A stretch of DNA of 64,000 bases from Pyxidicoccus trucidator. GTDB taxonomy: Bacteria; Myxococcota; Myxococcia; Myxococcales; Myxococcaceae. Positions within the stretch are counted from its first letter, which is position 1. Every line of letters begins with the position of its first letter. Where the stretch lies: NCBI RefSeq assembly GCF_010894435.1, contig NZ_JAAIXZ010000022.1, positions 144,382 to 208,381 of the forward strand, written 5' to 3'. Positions 18,163 through 26,662 of the stretch are shown here, piece after piece. Made by a program: the position numbers and the translations under genes. Below the pieces are notes generated by a model that was given only the letters and a program-made list of their open reading frames with translations, was not told the DNA's origin and did no database searches.

Positions 18163-19560
18163 CTACGAGCGGCCCAGCTCCACGCTCTCCAGGATGCCGA
18201 GCGCGTCCGGCGTGAGGACCGCCGCGGAGAAGTACGCGGTGACCAGGTAGCTCATGATGGCCTTCTCGTTGATGCCCATGAACCGGGCGTTGAGGCTGGG
18301 CTCGATTTCATCCGGGATGCCCGCCTGGTGCAGGCCGACCACGCCCTGGTTCTTCTCCCCCACGCGCATCAGCATGATGGAGGTGGTGCGCGACTCGCTG
18401 ATGGGCAGCTTGTTGCAGGTGAACATGGGGATGCCGCGCCACGCGGGCAGCATGTTCCCGTTCACCTCGATGCTGGTGGGGTAGATGCCGCGCTTGTTGC
18501 ACTCCTGGCCGAACGCGGCGATGGCGCGCGGGTGGGCCAGGAAGAACGACGGCTCCTTCCAGACCGTGGCCAGCAGCTCGTCCATGTCGTCCGGGGTCGG
18601 CGCGCCGGAGCGGGTGTGGATGCGCTGCTTGAGGTCGGCGTTGTGCAGCAGGCCGAACTCGCGGTTGTTGATGAGCTCGTGCTCCTTGCGCTCCTTCAGC
18701 GCCTCGACGGTCAGCCGCAGCTGCTGCTGGGTCTGGTTCATCGGGTCGTTGAAGAGGTCCGCGACGCGCGTGTGGATCTGCAGGACGGTCTGCGCGACGG
18801 ACAGCTCGAACTCGCGGGGGTGCGTCTCGTAGTCCACGTAGGTGCCGGGCAGCACGGGCTCGCCGTGGTGGCCCGCGGCCAGCTCGATGGCCTTCTGGCC
18901 GGAGGTGTCCTGCTTCTTCCTGGAGCGGGCCTTGAAGTCCTCGAGGTGCTTCTGGAGCGACGGCACCTGCGCCACCACCGCCTCGAAGGCGGACTGCTGG
19001 AGGATGAGCGCGATGACGGGCGTCACGGCCTTCGCGGTGAACTGCCAGTAGTCCTGCGACTCCAGCAGCGCCTGGTAGCTGTAGTGGTCGCCGTCCGCCA
19101 GCGTCTCCAGCACCAGCGGCTCACCGTACTTGCCGGTGCCGATGCGGTTCACCTTGCCGTGGGCGATGAGGACGATGGAGTCCGCCTCCTTGCCGGCCTC
19201 GGTGATGACCTCCCCGGCCTTGTACTCCTTCTGCACGAAGCGGTTGGCCAGCGCGGTCAGCGCCTCCACGTCCTCGTAGCCGCGCAGCAGGGGCAGCTCG
19301 CCCAGCTCCTGCGGGATGACCTGCACCTTGGCGCCGGTGCTGGTGAAGGTGACGCGGCCGTCGCCCACCGCGTACGTCATGCGGCGGTTGACGCGGTACG
19401 TGCCGCCGGACACCTGCACCCACGGCAGCAGCTTGAGCAGCCACCGCGAGGAGATGCCCTGCATCTGCGGCTCGGACTTGGTCGTCGTCGCCAGCTGGCG
19501 GGCCGCCAGGGTTCCAAGGCTCAGGTTGTTGTCGTCGTGCTTCTTCGGGTCGTTCGACAT
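18163..19560 (-). CDS. Family 2B encapsulin shell protein (copy A, proximal)
   Basis: A 465-residue family 2B encapsulin, second gene of the operon, 52 nt after geosmin synthase. It shares long identical stretches with copy B (WVQVSGGTYRVNRR, VIPQEL, LPLLRG, TRSG-PTPDDMDEL, LAHPRAIAAFG). The cNMP-like insertion differs where a phosphate-binding cassette should be: copy B reads DGDHFGDQAVVES while this copy reads DGDHYSYQALLES, losing the FG-acidic pattern. The N-terminal tail is shorter and Asp/Asn-rich (DPKKHDDNN). The two may co-assemble into a mixed shell or form distinct shells; the sequence cannot decide. Confidence 0.9.
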   Translation of the reverse strand: MSNDPKKHDDNNLSLGTLAARQLATTTKSEPQMQGISSRWLLKLLPWVQVSGGTYRVNRRMTYAVGDGRVTFTSTGAKVQVIPQELGELPLLRGYEDVEALTALANRFVQKEYKAGEVITEAGKEADSIVLIAHGKVNRIGTGKYGEPLVLETLADGDHYSYQALLESQDYWQFTAKAVTPVIALILQQSAFEAVVAQVPSLQKHLEDFKARSRKKQDTSGQKAIELAAGHHGEPVLPGTYVDYETHPREFELSVAQTVLQIHTRVADLFNDPMNQTQQQLRLTVEALKERKEHELINNREFGLLHNADLKQRIHTRSGAPTPDDMDELLATVWKEPSFFLAHPRAIAAFGQECNKRGIYPTSIEVNGNMLPAWRGIPMFTCNKLPISESRTTSIMLMRVGEKNQGVVGLHQAGIPDEIEPSLNARFMGINEKAIMSYLVTAYFSAAVLTPDALGILESVELGRS

Positions 19561-19612
19561 GGGTCACCCTTCAGGTTTGGGAATCAGGAAGTCTGCGCGC
19601 TGCTGTTGGAAC

Positions 19613-21877
19613 TCAGGACCTGCCGCCGCGGAACAGCTCGGCGACGCGCGTCGCGGACATGCCCAGGCCGGAGAGGTTGCCGGTCTTGAGCTTGGGCGTC
19701 GCCGCGTCGATGAGCTCGAACTCCTTGTAGCGGTCCACCGCCGCGTGCCACCGGGGGATGCCCGCCATCCACTGCTGGAGCTGCTCCACGTACTTGTTCA
19801 GCTTCTCTTGCGCCTTCGCATCCAGGTCGAAGGTGCGGATGACCACCGGCAGCTCGGTGGCCACCAGGTGCTCGAACTGCTTCATGCGCGCGGTCATCAA
19901 GTCGTTGACCACGAGCACCGCCGCGTCCTTGTCCAGGTCCAGGAACTTCTGGACCACGAGCACGCAGTTGTTGAGCTCGCCCTCGAACTCAATCTCCTTC
20001 TGGTAGGAGAAGATGTCGTTGACGAAGCAGGCGTAGTCCGCCGCGGAGTTCTCCAGCCCGCGCAGCGTGCGGGTGTTGAAGACGTCCTCCGGCACGGCAT
20101 CCCCCTTGGAGAGCCGCGACAGGCTCATGGTGAGGTCGGAGCCGAACGTCTTGCGGCGCATCTCCACGTAGTCCACGGGGTCCGGCACGCGGTTGAGAAT
20201 CTGGTTGTTCAACTCCCAGACCCAGCTCTCCGTCATGTCCTGGATGGCCTTGCGGAACAGCGTGCGGCCGCGCGGGGTGAGCGGGCCGGCCGTGCGCTTC
20301 CACAGGTCCGCCAGGCCCGCCTCCACCGGGTTGGTGGGCACCGCGGGGTTGGGCGCCGCCACGTCGTCCGGCATGAACTGCGTGAGGCGGGCGTTGAACA
20401 CCTTCGCGCCCGGCATGTCACGCGTGTGCGCGTAGAGGGCGGGGAAGTAGTCGTCCGCGTAGGTGCCCCACACCAGCCAGCACGACGTGAGGTCCAGCTG
20501 CTCCGGCGTCGCATCCGGGTGGATGAGCGCGCCGCAGAGGGCCACGTCCGCCACGTCGAACTTGTGGTCGTCCCAGATGTAGAGCCCCACGCCGGGCAGC
20601 GAGTCCAGCATGCCCATGCGGCGCGCCCAGTCCTTGGAGTTCCTGCGCGCGCGCTCCAGGTGGGGGCTGAGGTACGTGCTGTACGGCATGTAGAACTCCG
20701 GCAGCTTCACCGGGCCCACGTGCTGGCGGGGGACGTGGCTGAAGGACTTCGCGCGGGGCCCCAGGCCCAGCGCGCCGCCCGTCAGCGGCAGGCGCAGGGC
20801 GGAGGTGCCCAGGCCGGCAGGCAGCGGGAGGGAGAACTCCGCGCGGCGCTCCGTGTTCTTGTTCATGTAGCGGTTGGAGCGCATGTGCCACTCGTGACCG
20901 CCGGACTGCCAGTCCTGGAGGCCGCGCAGGTACGTGAGCACCTGGCCCTGCTCCACCGGGTTGAGGCCGTACTCCGCGAAGAGCCAGGGCAGCTCCGTGG
21001 CGGCGGTGGTCTCGAACTGCTGGAGCCGGGACGTCAGCAAGTCGTTGACTAGGTCGGCCGCGCGCTGGGTGTCGCAGTCGAGGAACTTCTCCACCACCAG
21101 CACGCCGTTGGAGAGCTCACCCTCCTCCAGGATTTCGCGCTCGTAGGAGAACAGGTCATTGCGCAGGTGGACCGCGTCGGAGAACGTGTCCTTGAAGACG
21201 CGCAGGGGCCGGCTCTTCACGACGCGGGCGGGAATCTCCGCGGCGACGGCGTGCTCCACCAGGTCCGAGGACCAGGGCGCGCCACCGACCTTGCGGCGCA
21301 TCTCGATGTACTCGATGGGGTTGGAGATGCGCGCTTCGCTGATGTTGACGATTTCCCACATCGACTCGTCGAGCAGGTGCTTCGTGTTCTCGAAGAAGCG
21401 CCGGCGCCAGTCCATGGACATGGTGGGCACGGTGCGCTTCCACAAATCCCACAGCCCGCGCTCCACCGCGTTGGTGGGCTCCGGCGGCGTCTGGGACATG
21501 TCCAGCGGCATGAACAGCGGCAGCCGGTCCAGGTAGGCCTGGCCGCCCACGATGTCGCGCGGATACTTGTAGACCTCCAGGAAGTGGTCGTCGAAGTAGA
21601 AGACCCAGACGTACCAGTCCGTGATGAGGTCCAGCTCCGGGCCCGGCGCCTCCGGGTGCGTGTAGGCGCAGAGCAGCGCGAAGTCCATGCCGTCGAAGCG
21701 GCGCTCGGACCAGATTTCGCGGTCCGTCCCGTCACGCGGCGGGCCCAGGATGCCCATCTCGTACGACCACGCCTTGGTGTGGGCGCGGGCTGCCTCGAGG
21801 TTCGGATTCAGGCGTGCCGGCCAGGGAACGTAGAACTCCGGGAGCTGGAATGGTTGCTTCTGCCGCGCCTTGGACAT
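19613..21877 (-). CDS. geoA: Geosmin synthase (bifunctional germacradienol/geosmin synthase)
   Basis: A 754-residue two-domain terpene cyclase that turns farnesyl diphosphate into germacradienol (N-domain) and then into geosmin plus acetone (C-domain). The N-domain has PFQLPEFYVPWPARLNP, the metal motif DDHFLE (96-101) and NDLFSYERE (240-248). After HEWHMRSNRYMNK a linker of about 45 residues leads to the C-domain, with LPEFYMPY, DDYF (475-478) and NDIFSYQKE (620-628). The linker and the C-terminal tail both carry a GLGxSAxR motif (355-362 and 737-744). First gene of an operon with two encapsulin shells. A GAGGGG site precedes the ATG. Confidence 0.95.
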   Translation of the reverse strand: MSKARQKQPFQLPEFYVPWPARLNPNLEAARAHTKAWSYEMGILGPPRDGTDREIWSERRFDGMDFALLCAYTHPEAPGPELDLITDWYVWVFYFDDHFLEVYKYPRDIVGGQAYLDRLPLFMPLDMSQTPPEPTNAVERGLWDLWKRTVPTMSMDWRRRFFENTKHLLDESMWEIVNISEARISNPIEYIEMRRKVGGAPWSSDLVEHAVAAEIPARVVKSRPLRVFKDTFSDAVHLRNDLFSYEREILEEGELSNGVLVVEKFLDCDTQRAADLVNDLLTSRLQQFETTAATELPWLFAEYGLNPVEQGQVLTYLRGLQDWQSGGHEWHMRSNRYMNKNTERRAEFSLPLPAGLGTSALRLPLTGGALGLGPRAKSFSHVPRQHVGPVKLPEFYMPYSTYLSPHLERARRNSKDWARRMGMLDSLPGVGLYIWDDHKFDVADVALCGALIHPDATPEQLDLTSCWLVWGTYADDYFPALYAHTRDMPGAKVFNARLTQFMPDDVAAPNPAVPTNPVEAGLADLWKRTAGPLTPRGRTLFRKAIQDMTESWVWELNNQILNRVPDPVDYVEMRRKTFGSDLTMSLSRLSKGDAVPEDVFNTRTLRGLENSAADYACFVNDIFSYQKEIEFEGELNNCVLVVQKFLDLDKDAAVLVVNDLMTARMKQFEHLVATELPVVIRTFDLDAKAQEKLNKYVEQLQQWMAGIPRWHAAVDRYKEFELIDAATPKLKTGNLSGLGMSATRVAELFRGGRS

Positions 21878-22058
21878 GCGTGCCCCTCGTCGAATCCACG
21901 GGGGCTTCTACTGTCATCCAATTACCAACTCCACGTCTGACGGGATGCGCCTGAGAAACTGCATAATCCGGTCAATAAGGGTTGGCAGTGAGGGGGAGGT
22001 GGCACCCACGGCCCGTTCGACGGGGCTGTAGAAAAGCGGCCCCACAGGGTCAACCCGC

Positions 22059-22946
22059 TCACGGATGCGAGCGGCCCGAGTTCCTCAGTCTCGCAGAACT
22101 CACGAGAAGTCCGTGGGAGGCGGGCACCGTCGCCGCGGCGGGATGCGGAGTGGCCAGTCCCAGCTTGAACAGCAGCCGCAGCGCCAGACCGCCCACGTCG
22201 AGCTGCCACGGCCCGCGCCCGAGCATCGGCGAGCGCGGGTTGGCGTGGTGGTTGTTGTGCCAGCCCTCGCCCAGCGCCCACAGCCCCACCCACCACACGT
22301 TGCGGCTCTCATCGGGCGAGTCGTACGCGCGGAACCCGAGCCTGCCCGCGTGGCACACCGAGTTCACCGCGTACTGGGCGTGCATCCAGAGCTTGAGCGG
22401 CAGGTACAGCACGCACGGCGCCGCCTGCCAGCCCCACACCGCGACGATGAGCGCCAGGAGGAGCGCGTGCGGAACGTACCGGTACCGCAGGAGCCAGAGG
22501 TAGTAGCGGTCCTGGGCGAGGTCGCGGCAGTAGGTCTTGTAGGCCTCCCGGTCCGTCGACAGGTCATCCACCACCCAACCGAGGTAGCTGTACCAGAAGC
22601 CCCTCCGCGGAGTATGCGGGTCCCGCTCCTTGTCGGCGTGCCCGTGGTGGATGCGGTGGTTCGCCACCCACTCGAGCGGGCTGCTCTGCAGGGACAGCAT
22701 GGCGGCCGTGACCAGCGCGTACTCCAGCCAGCGGGGGCAATCGAAGGAGCGATGGGTCAGCTTCCGATGGAGACCCAGGGTCGTCCCCAGCCCGACCAGC
22801 AGGAAGACGCCGAAGCCCGCGAGCACCTGGTCCAGGCGCCACGGGAGCACGAACGCCGCGAGCGCCAGCCCGTGGTAGACCCCCAGGGTCAGCCCGACGA
22901 GCGGGTTCATCCGAACAGGTCTCGCGGCCAGGCTGGACGTCTGCAT
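22059..22946 (-). CDS. Acyl-CoA/acyl-lipid desaturase (delta-9 type)
   Basis: A 295-residue integral membrane desaturase. The start MQTSSLAARP (22946) follows GGAGG. The three histidine boxes of the di-iron site are present: HRKLTHRSF (H-x4-H), HRIHHGHAD (HxxHH) and WHNNHHANP (HxxHH). Four hydrophobic segments surround them. It would insert a cis double bond into a fatty acyl chain. It lies 181 nt upstream of geoA on the same strand, which is far for an operon but leaves read-through possible. The last 40 residues are Ala/Pro-rich and unlike the core. Confidence 0.88.
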   Translation of the reverse strand: MQTSSLAARPVRMNPLVGLTLGVYHGLALAAFVLPWRLDQVLAGFGVFLLVGLGTTLGLHRKLTHRSFDCPRWLEYALVTAAMLSLQSSPLEWVANHRIHHGHADKERDPHTPRRGFWYSYLGWVVDDLSTDREAYKTYCRDLAQDRYYLWLLRYRYVPHALLLALIVAVWGWQAAPCVLYLPLKLWMHAQYAVNSVCHAGRLGFRAYDSPDESRNVWWVGLWALGEGWHNNHHANPRSPMLGRGPWQLDVGGLALRLLFKLGLATPHPAAATVPASHGLLVSSARLRNSGRSHP

Positions 22947-23069
22947 GATGCCTCCACCGTCGGGCGCGGGGCGCCCCACGCGAGACCGGGGACCTTACAG
23001 CGCCTGACCCAGCTACGGGTAGCGCGTGCGTAACAGCAGTGCGCATGGGAGGAACCGGGGCCCTGTTGC

Positions 23070-24686
23070 TCAGTGCCTCGGCAGCTCCACGGTGAAGGTG
23101 GAGCCCTCGTTCGGGCGGCTCCGCACGCTCACGCAGCCCTGCATCGCCTCCACCAGCTGGCGGGTGAGCCACAGCCCCAGGCCGAGCCCGCCGTAGTGGC
23201 GCCCCGAGGCCGCGCGCTCGAAGCGCCCGAAGATGCGCTCCTGCGCCTCCTCCGCGATGCCGATGCCCTCGTCGCGCACCTGCAGCCGCGCCACCGCCGG
23301 CGTGCCCACCACTCGCACCTCCACGGGGCGGTCGCGCCCGTAGCGCAGCGCATTGGTGACCAGGTTCGTCAGCACCTGCTCGAGGCGCAGCCGGTCCCAG
23401 AGGCCCACCACCGGCAGTGGGGCGTACAGCCGCAGGCGCGCGGCTCCTTCCGCTGTCTCCGAGAGCCGCTCCACCAGGTCCTCCGCGAGCTGGCGCAGGT
23501 CCACCTCCTCGGGCTGCAGCTCCAGCTTCCCGCTCGTCAGCCGCGACACATCCAGCAGCCCGTTCACCAGCGCCTCGAGCCGGACCACCTGGCGCTTGAG
23601 GCTCTCCACCTTCTTCATCATCCGCGCTTCGGGTACGCGCAGCTCGGGCGGGGCCTGAAAGGCGCGCAGCAGGCTGGTCGCCTGCAGCGAGAGCGTGGTC
23701 AGGGGGGTGCGCAGCTCGTGGCTCGCGATGGAGAGGAACTCGTCGCGCGTCTTCACCGCCTCCTGCAGCGCCTGCTCCGTGCGACGCTGCTCGGTGATGT
23801 CGCGGGTGATGAGCACCGCGCCGGCGAGCCGGCCGTCCGGATGGTGCAGCGGGGTGGCGGTGCCGTTGAGCAGGCGGATGCTGCCGTCGCGGCGGCGCAC
23901 CGCCCATTCGCTGTCGCGCACCTGCTCGCCAGCGAGCGCGCGAGCGAGCGGGGCGTCCCCGGTGGGCATCGGGTCACCCGAGGCCGTGGCGAAGCCCAGC
24001 ACTTCCGGCCAGCGGGTGTGGAAGAGGGTGCTGCGCGACACGCCGTGCTGGCGCTCGGCCTCCGGGTTGAAGAGCTGCAGGACACCGTGCTCGTCCGCCA
24101 CGATGAAGCCGTCGCTGCTCTGCGCCACCAGCAGCCGGGTGAGCTCCTCCTGCACCTGCTCCGAGTCGGCCCGTACCAGCTCGCGGCGTGCGAGCTCCGC
24201 CGCGCTCCGCTTGAGCTCCATCTGCGCGGACACCTGGCGCGCGAGCGCGCGCAGCGCCTCGCGCTGGCCCGGGGTGAGTGCGCGCGGGACGTAGTCCAGC
24301 ACGCACAGCGTGCCCACTACCGTGCCCTCCCGGCTGCGAAGGGGGAAGCCCGCGTAGAAGCGGACGAAGGGTGGGTGCACCACGTAGCGGTTGTGCGCGA
24401 AGCGCGCGTCCAGGAGGGCGTCCGGGACGGTGACCTCCGCGTCGTTCGCCAGCACGTAGGTGCAGAAGGAGTCGGCCCGCTCCACGCTGAGCAGGTCCAC
24501 GCCCACGCGCCCCTTGAACCACTCCCGGTTCTCCTCCATCACCGAGACGATGCCGATGGGCATGTTGCACAGCTGCGCGGCGAGCGCGGCGGCGTCCTCG
24601 AACGCCTGCTCCGGTCCGTGGCCGAGCCTCGCGAAGCTGCGCAGCACGCGTAGCCGCTCCTGCTCATTCTCGGGGACCGGGTACAT
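23070..24686 (-). CDS. GAF-PAS sensor histidine kinase (cytosolic)
   Basis: A 538-residue histidine kinase without membrane segments. An N-terminal GAF domain (about 20-160) of the type with CNMPIGIVSVMEENREWFKG and FYAGFPLRSREGTVVG is followed by a PAS domain (about 185-300, DGFIVADEHGVLQLFNPEAE). The HisKA helix carries the phospho-acceptor His near residue 323 (SHELRTPL), then the HATPase domain with NLVTNALRYG, RDEGIGI and GGLGLGLW. No receiver or response regulator lies beside it, so it is an orphan kinase, common in myxobacteria. The signal sensed is unknown. Confidence 0.92.
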   Translation of the reverse strand: MYPVPENEQERLRVLRSFARLGHGPEQAFEDAAALAAQLCNMPIGIVSVMEENREWFKGRVGVDLLSVERADSFCTYVLANDAEVTVPDALLDARFAHNRYVVHPPFVRFYAGFPLRSREGTVVGTLCVLDYVPRALTPGQREALRALARQVSAQMELKRSAAELARRELVRADSEQVQEELTRLLVAQSSDGFIVADEHGVLQLFNPEAERQHGVSRSTLFHTRWPEVLGFATASGDPMPTGDAPLARALAGEQVRDSEWAVRRRDGSIRLLNGTATPLHHPDGRLAGAVLITRDITEQRRTEQALQEAVKTRDEFLSIASHELRTPLTTLSLQATSLLRAFQAPPELRVPEARMMKKVESLKRQVVRLEALVNGLLDVSRLTSGKLELQPEEVDLRQLAEDLVERLSETAEGAARLRLYAPLPVVGLWDRLRLEQVLTNLVTNALRYGRDRPVEVRVVGTPAVARLQVRDEGIGIAEEAQERIFGRFERAASGRHYGGLGLGLWLTRQLVEAMQGCVSVRSRPNEGSTFTVELPRH

Positions 24687-24840
24687 GGGCCCTCCCTGAG
24701 GCCGGCGTCAGGAGAAAGGTGGGGATGGCCCGCGAGCACGGAAGGACCCCGCACAGCGGGCGCTCCGAGCACTACTACCCGATAGTCAGGCAGGCCGGAC
24801 GAGCGCCTGCCGTCTGTCCGCACGCGCCAGGCAGCAGGCG

Positions 24841-24994
24841 ATGCGGCTGCGCGGGGAGACGGTGGTGGCGAGCGCCGGGCGCCTCCTGGCCGTGGGCGCG
24901 GGGGAGATGCACTGCGGCGCCGCGGCAGACCTGCGGGCGGGCTGGAGCTACCGCATCCTCTACGTGGCCCCGGCGCCGCTCGCCGAGGCGGGGA
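24841..24994 (+). pseudogene. AraC-family regulator, N-terminal (cupin) fragment
   Basis: About 50 residues (MRLRGETVVASAGRLLAVGA ... GWSYRILYVAPAPLAEAG) look like part of the ligand-binding cupin domain of an AraC-type regulator. After codon GGG at 24991-24993 the sequence switches abruptly to a 33-bp copy of the 3' end of the AraC fragment found 2.7 kb downstream, in a different frame. The HTH half of the same or a sister gene is at 27476-27784. N-terminal residues normally found before this segment are also not recognisable upstream. Confidence 0.55.
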
Positions 24995-25027
24995 CGCGCG
25001 GGGCGGGGCGGCCGCGCGCGCTGACTC
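24995..25027. repeat. 33-bp direct repeat, left copy
   Basis: Identical to 27755-27787. It comprises the last codons of the AraC HTH fragment (encoding AGRGGRAR and stop when in frame) plus two bases beyond. Here it is fused to the AraC N-terminal fragment. The two copies bound the accessory segment holding the beta-helix gene and sit cassette. Confidence 0.85.
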
Positions 25028-25107
25028 CGCTCAGGTGCGGACCGCCACCACCTCTGTGCATGAACACCGCGGGAAGGCCGTGGGTTCCGGAATCAGGTGA
25101 TCGCCCG

Positions 25108-25818
25108 ATGCGGTATATGTCCCGCATGAACACGACGGTGGTGTCCCTCGACGAGATCAAGAAGCGTTTCGAAGCGGCGAATGAAGCGCAGATGTTCGGT
25201 TGGTTCACCGATCAGCTCGGTTACATTCAGGAACGCGCCGAGAAGAAGCAGAAGCCCACCGAGCTTCACCTCGCGAAAGGTCCGATTCACCTCGACACGC
25301 TCAAGCCGAACTCGCCGTGGATTCTGGTCATCGACGGAGATCTCGACGTCAGCGGCGACATCGATCTCTCGACCCAGCCGTACGACATGAGCCTCTTCGT
25401 CGTCTTCGGCAACGTGCGCGCCAGGAACTTCCGCTACAGCGGGAGCGCGTGCTGCTTCGTGTCGAAGTCACTCGAGCTCAGCGGCGGTTGCTTCGGAGAT
25501 CACGGCGACGAATCGGCGGAGCTGCACTGCGCGAAGCTCACCGCTCGAGTGCTCGTGCTCGACGGACACACCGGCGTGAACGCCGCCGAGCTCGACACGG
25601 TCGTGTTCGCGAGCGAAGGCTGGGGGCTGCCGCGCCACTTCACGAACAACGACAACGCCGCCGACTTCTTCGTGGTCGACGTACTCACCGACGATGGCAT
25701 TCATGAAGAAGAAGTCTGGAATCTGATGACGAGCGGTCGCGACCCGTTCCTCCCCGGCGCCTACGAGAAGCTGCGCGCGCGAGTGGTCGACGGGAAGGCG
25801 CGGCAGAAGCCTCAGTAG
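25108..25818 (+). CDS. Beta-helix-like protein, possible immunity-type accessory gene
   Basis: A protein of about 236 residues from the ATG at 25108, supported by AGGTGA 7 nt upstream; in-frame ATGs at 25117 and 25126 are alternatives (the last begins MNTTVVSLDEIKKRF). The central part has short repeated strands (WILVIDGDLDVSGDIDLS, LFVVFGNVRARNFRYSGSAC, LELSGGCFGDHG, ARVLVLDGHTGVNA), as in polymer-forming or beta-helix domains found among accessory immunity-type genes. Codon use (many GAT, GAA and TCG) is less GC-biased than its neighbours, suggesting transfer. No function can be assigned. Confidence 0.6.
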   Translation: MRYMSRMNTTVVSLDEIKKRFEAANEAQMFGWFTDQLGYIQERAEKKQKPTELHLAKGPIHLDTLKPNSPWILVIDGDLDVSGDIDLSTQPYDMSLFVVFGNVRARNFRYSGSACCFVSKSLELSGGCFGDHGDESAELHCAKLTARVLVLDGHTGVNAAELDTVVFASEGWGLPRHFTNNDNAADFFVVDVLTDDGIHEEEVWNLMTSGRDPFLPGAYEKLRARVVDGKARQKPQ

Positions 25819-25928
25819 GTCTCGCGGCGCAGCAGGCCGTCGTCGGCGAACTCAAGGTCTTCGAGGGCGACGCCCCGGCCAGCGACAGGCTCCTCAAACC
25901 GGAGGTGAGCTCGGCTCTCCAGCGCCAC
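25812..25928 (-). pseudogene. 38-codon orphan reading frame after sitI
   Basis: A GTG directly follows the sitI stop and opens a 38-residue frame with ordinary-looking composition (RFEEPVAGRGVALEDLEFAD then DGLLRRETY and stop). It ends within the last codons of the convergent beta-helix gene, exactly where the foreign-looking sequence begins, so it may be the start of a third cassette gene cut by the rearrangement. It could also be a real short peptide. Confidence 0.35.
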
Positions 25929-26648
25929 TCAGCGCGCGGGCAGCTCGCGGAAGGTGATGCCGTCCAGCCCCAGCCGACGCACGGCCTCCATGAAGCGCTC
26001 GGTACCCACAATCACCGTTGCGTAGTTCCCCACTCGGAACACGTCCAGGCCTGGGGGCAGGGATGCCACATCCAGGAGGGGTTCATCCGGCAGCCGGAAG
26101 TACACCCGGCCACAGGTTACGCACGGTGGCGGCACATCCGGCGGGATGCAGTCCGGATGCAGCCGGCCATGCGGTTCAATCTGGAGCTCAAGCAGTTGCG
26201 GCGGGTCCTTCTTCCGGAACCGCAGCTCCGTCCCGCACCCCAGCAGTCCCCTCACGCCTTCCGCCTGGAGTCTCTCCAGCGCATCCAGGTGCACCAGCCA
26301 CAGGATGTCACCCTGTGATGTGAACGGGCCGAACTTCCCGGAGGCCGTGCCAACCAACGGCCCAAAGCTTGTGCCGGGGGGCAGCTTCGCGTTTGGAGGG
26401 GCCAGAGGACGCACCAGTTCCCGAAGTCGCTCGAACTCCGCGACAGTGACCGGCCTCGAGCGGAAATTCTCCTGCTCCGAAAGTTGTGACAGGTCCACTC
26501 CCGGATACTGGTGTCCTGCACTCCCCCACGTAGCTCCGCATGTGTCGCACTTCACGCCGGGCAGGTGCCACCTATGTGCGGCGTCGAAGTCTCCTTTGAA
26601 GCGCGCCCACATCGTCCTGTCCCGCGTGAGTTCAAAAAAACGGGTCAT
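25929..26648 (-). CDS. SitI-type immunity protein (double-CXXCG family)
   Basis: A 239-residue member of the Myxococcales double-CXXCG family. It opens MTRFFELTRDRTMW and carries the two defining motifs CDTCGATW (about 34-41) and CVTCGR (near 182), flanking typical stretches PGTSFGPLVGTASGKFGPF, GRLHPDCIPPDVPPPC and VIVGTERFMEAVRRLGLDG. In Myxococcus xanthus such proteins (SitI) neutralise cognate SitA lipoprotein toxins delivered to kin by outer-membrane exchange. It lies 14 nt downstream of sitA, as expected for a toxin-immunity operon. The ORF is intact, which fits retained protection although the toxin is broken. Confidence 0.85.
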   Translation of the reverse strand: MTRFFELTRDRTMWARFKGDFDAAHRWHLPGVKCDTCGATWGSAGHQYPGVDLSQLSEQENFRSRPVTVAEFERLRELVRPLAPPNAKLPPGTSFGPLVGTASGKFGPFTSQGDILWLVHLDALERLQAEGVRGLLGCGTELRFRKKDPPQLLELQIEPHGRLHPDCIPPDVPPPCVTCGRVYFRLPDEPLLDVASLPPGLDVFRVGNYATVIVGTERFMEAVRRLGLDGITFRELPAR

Positions 26649-26662
26649 CTGCTCTGGGATCC

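Noticed and set aside
16729..19560. Calling the encapsulins Crp/Fnr-type transcription regulators because of the cyclic-nucleotide-like domain
   Set aside because: No DNA-binding helix-turn-helix follows; the flanking sequence is the HK97-type shell fold and the genes sit beside a terpene cyclase.
16672..19689. A 1005-codon plus-strand open frame spanning both encapsulin genes
   Set aside because: It is the antisense of two recognisable genes; its composition (long Leu/Val/His/Arg runs) is the usual GC-rich shadow and it has no domain.
23070..24686. Possible phytochrome or hybrid kinase
   Set aside because: The GAF domain lacks a recognisable bilin-binding Cys motif and PHY domain, and there is no receiver domain.
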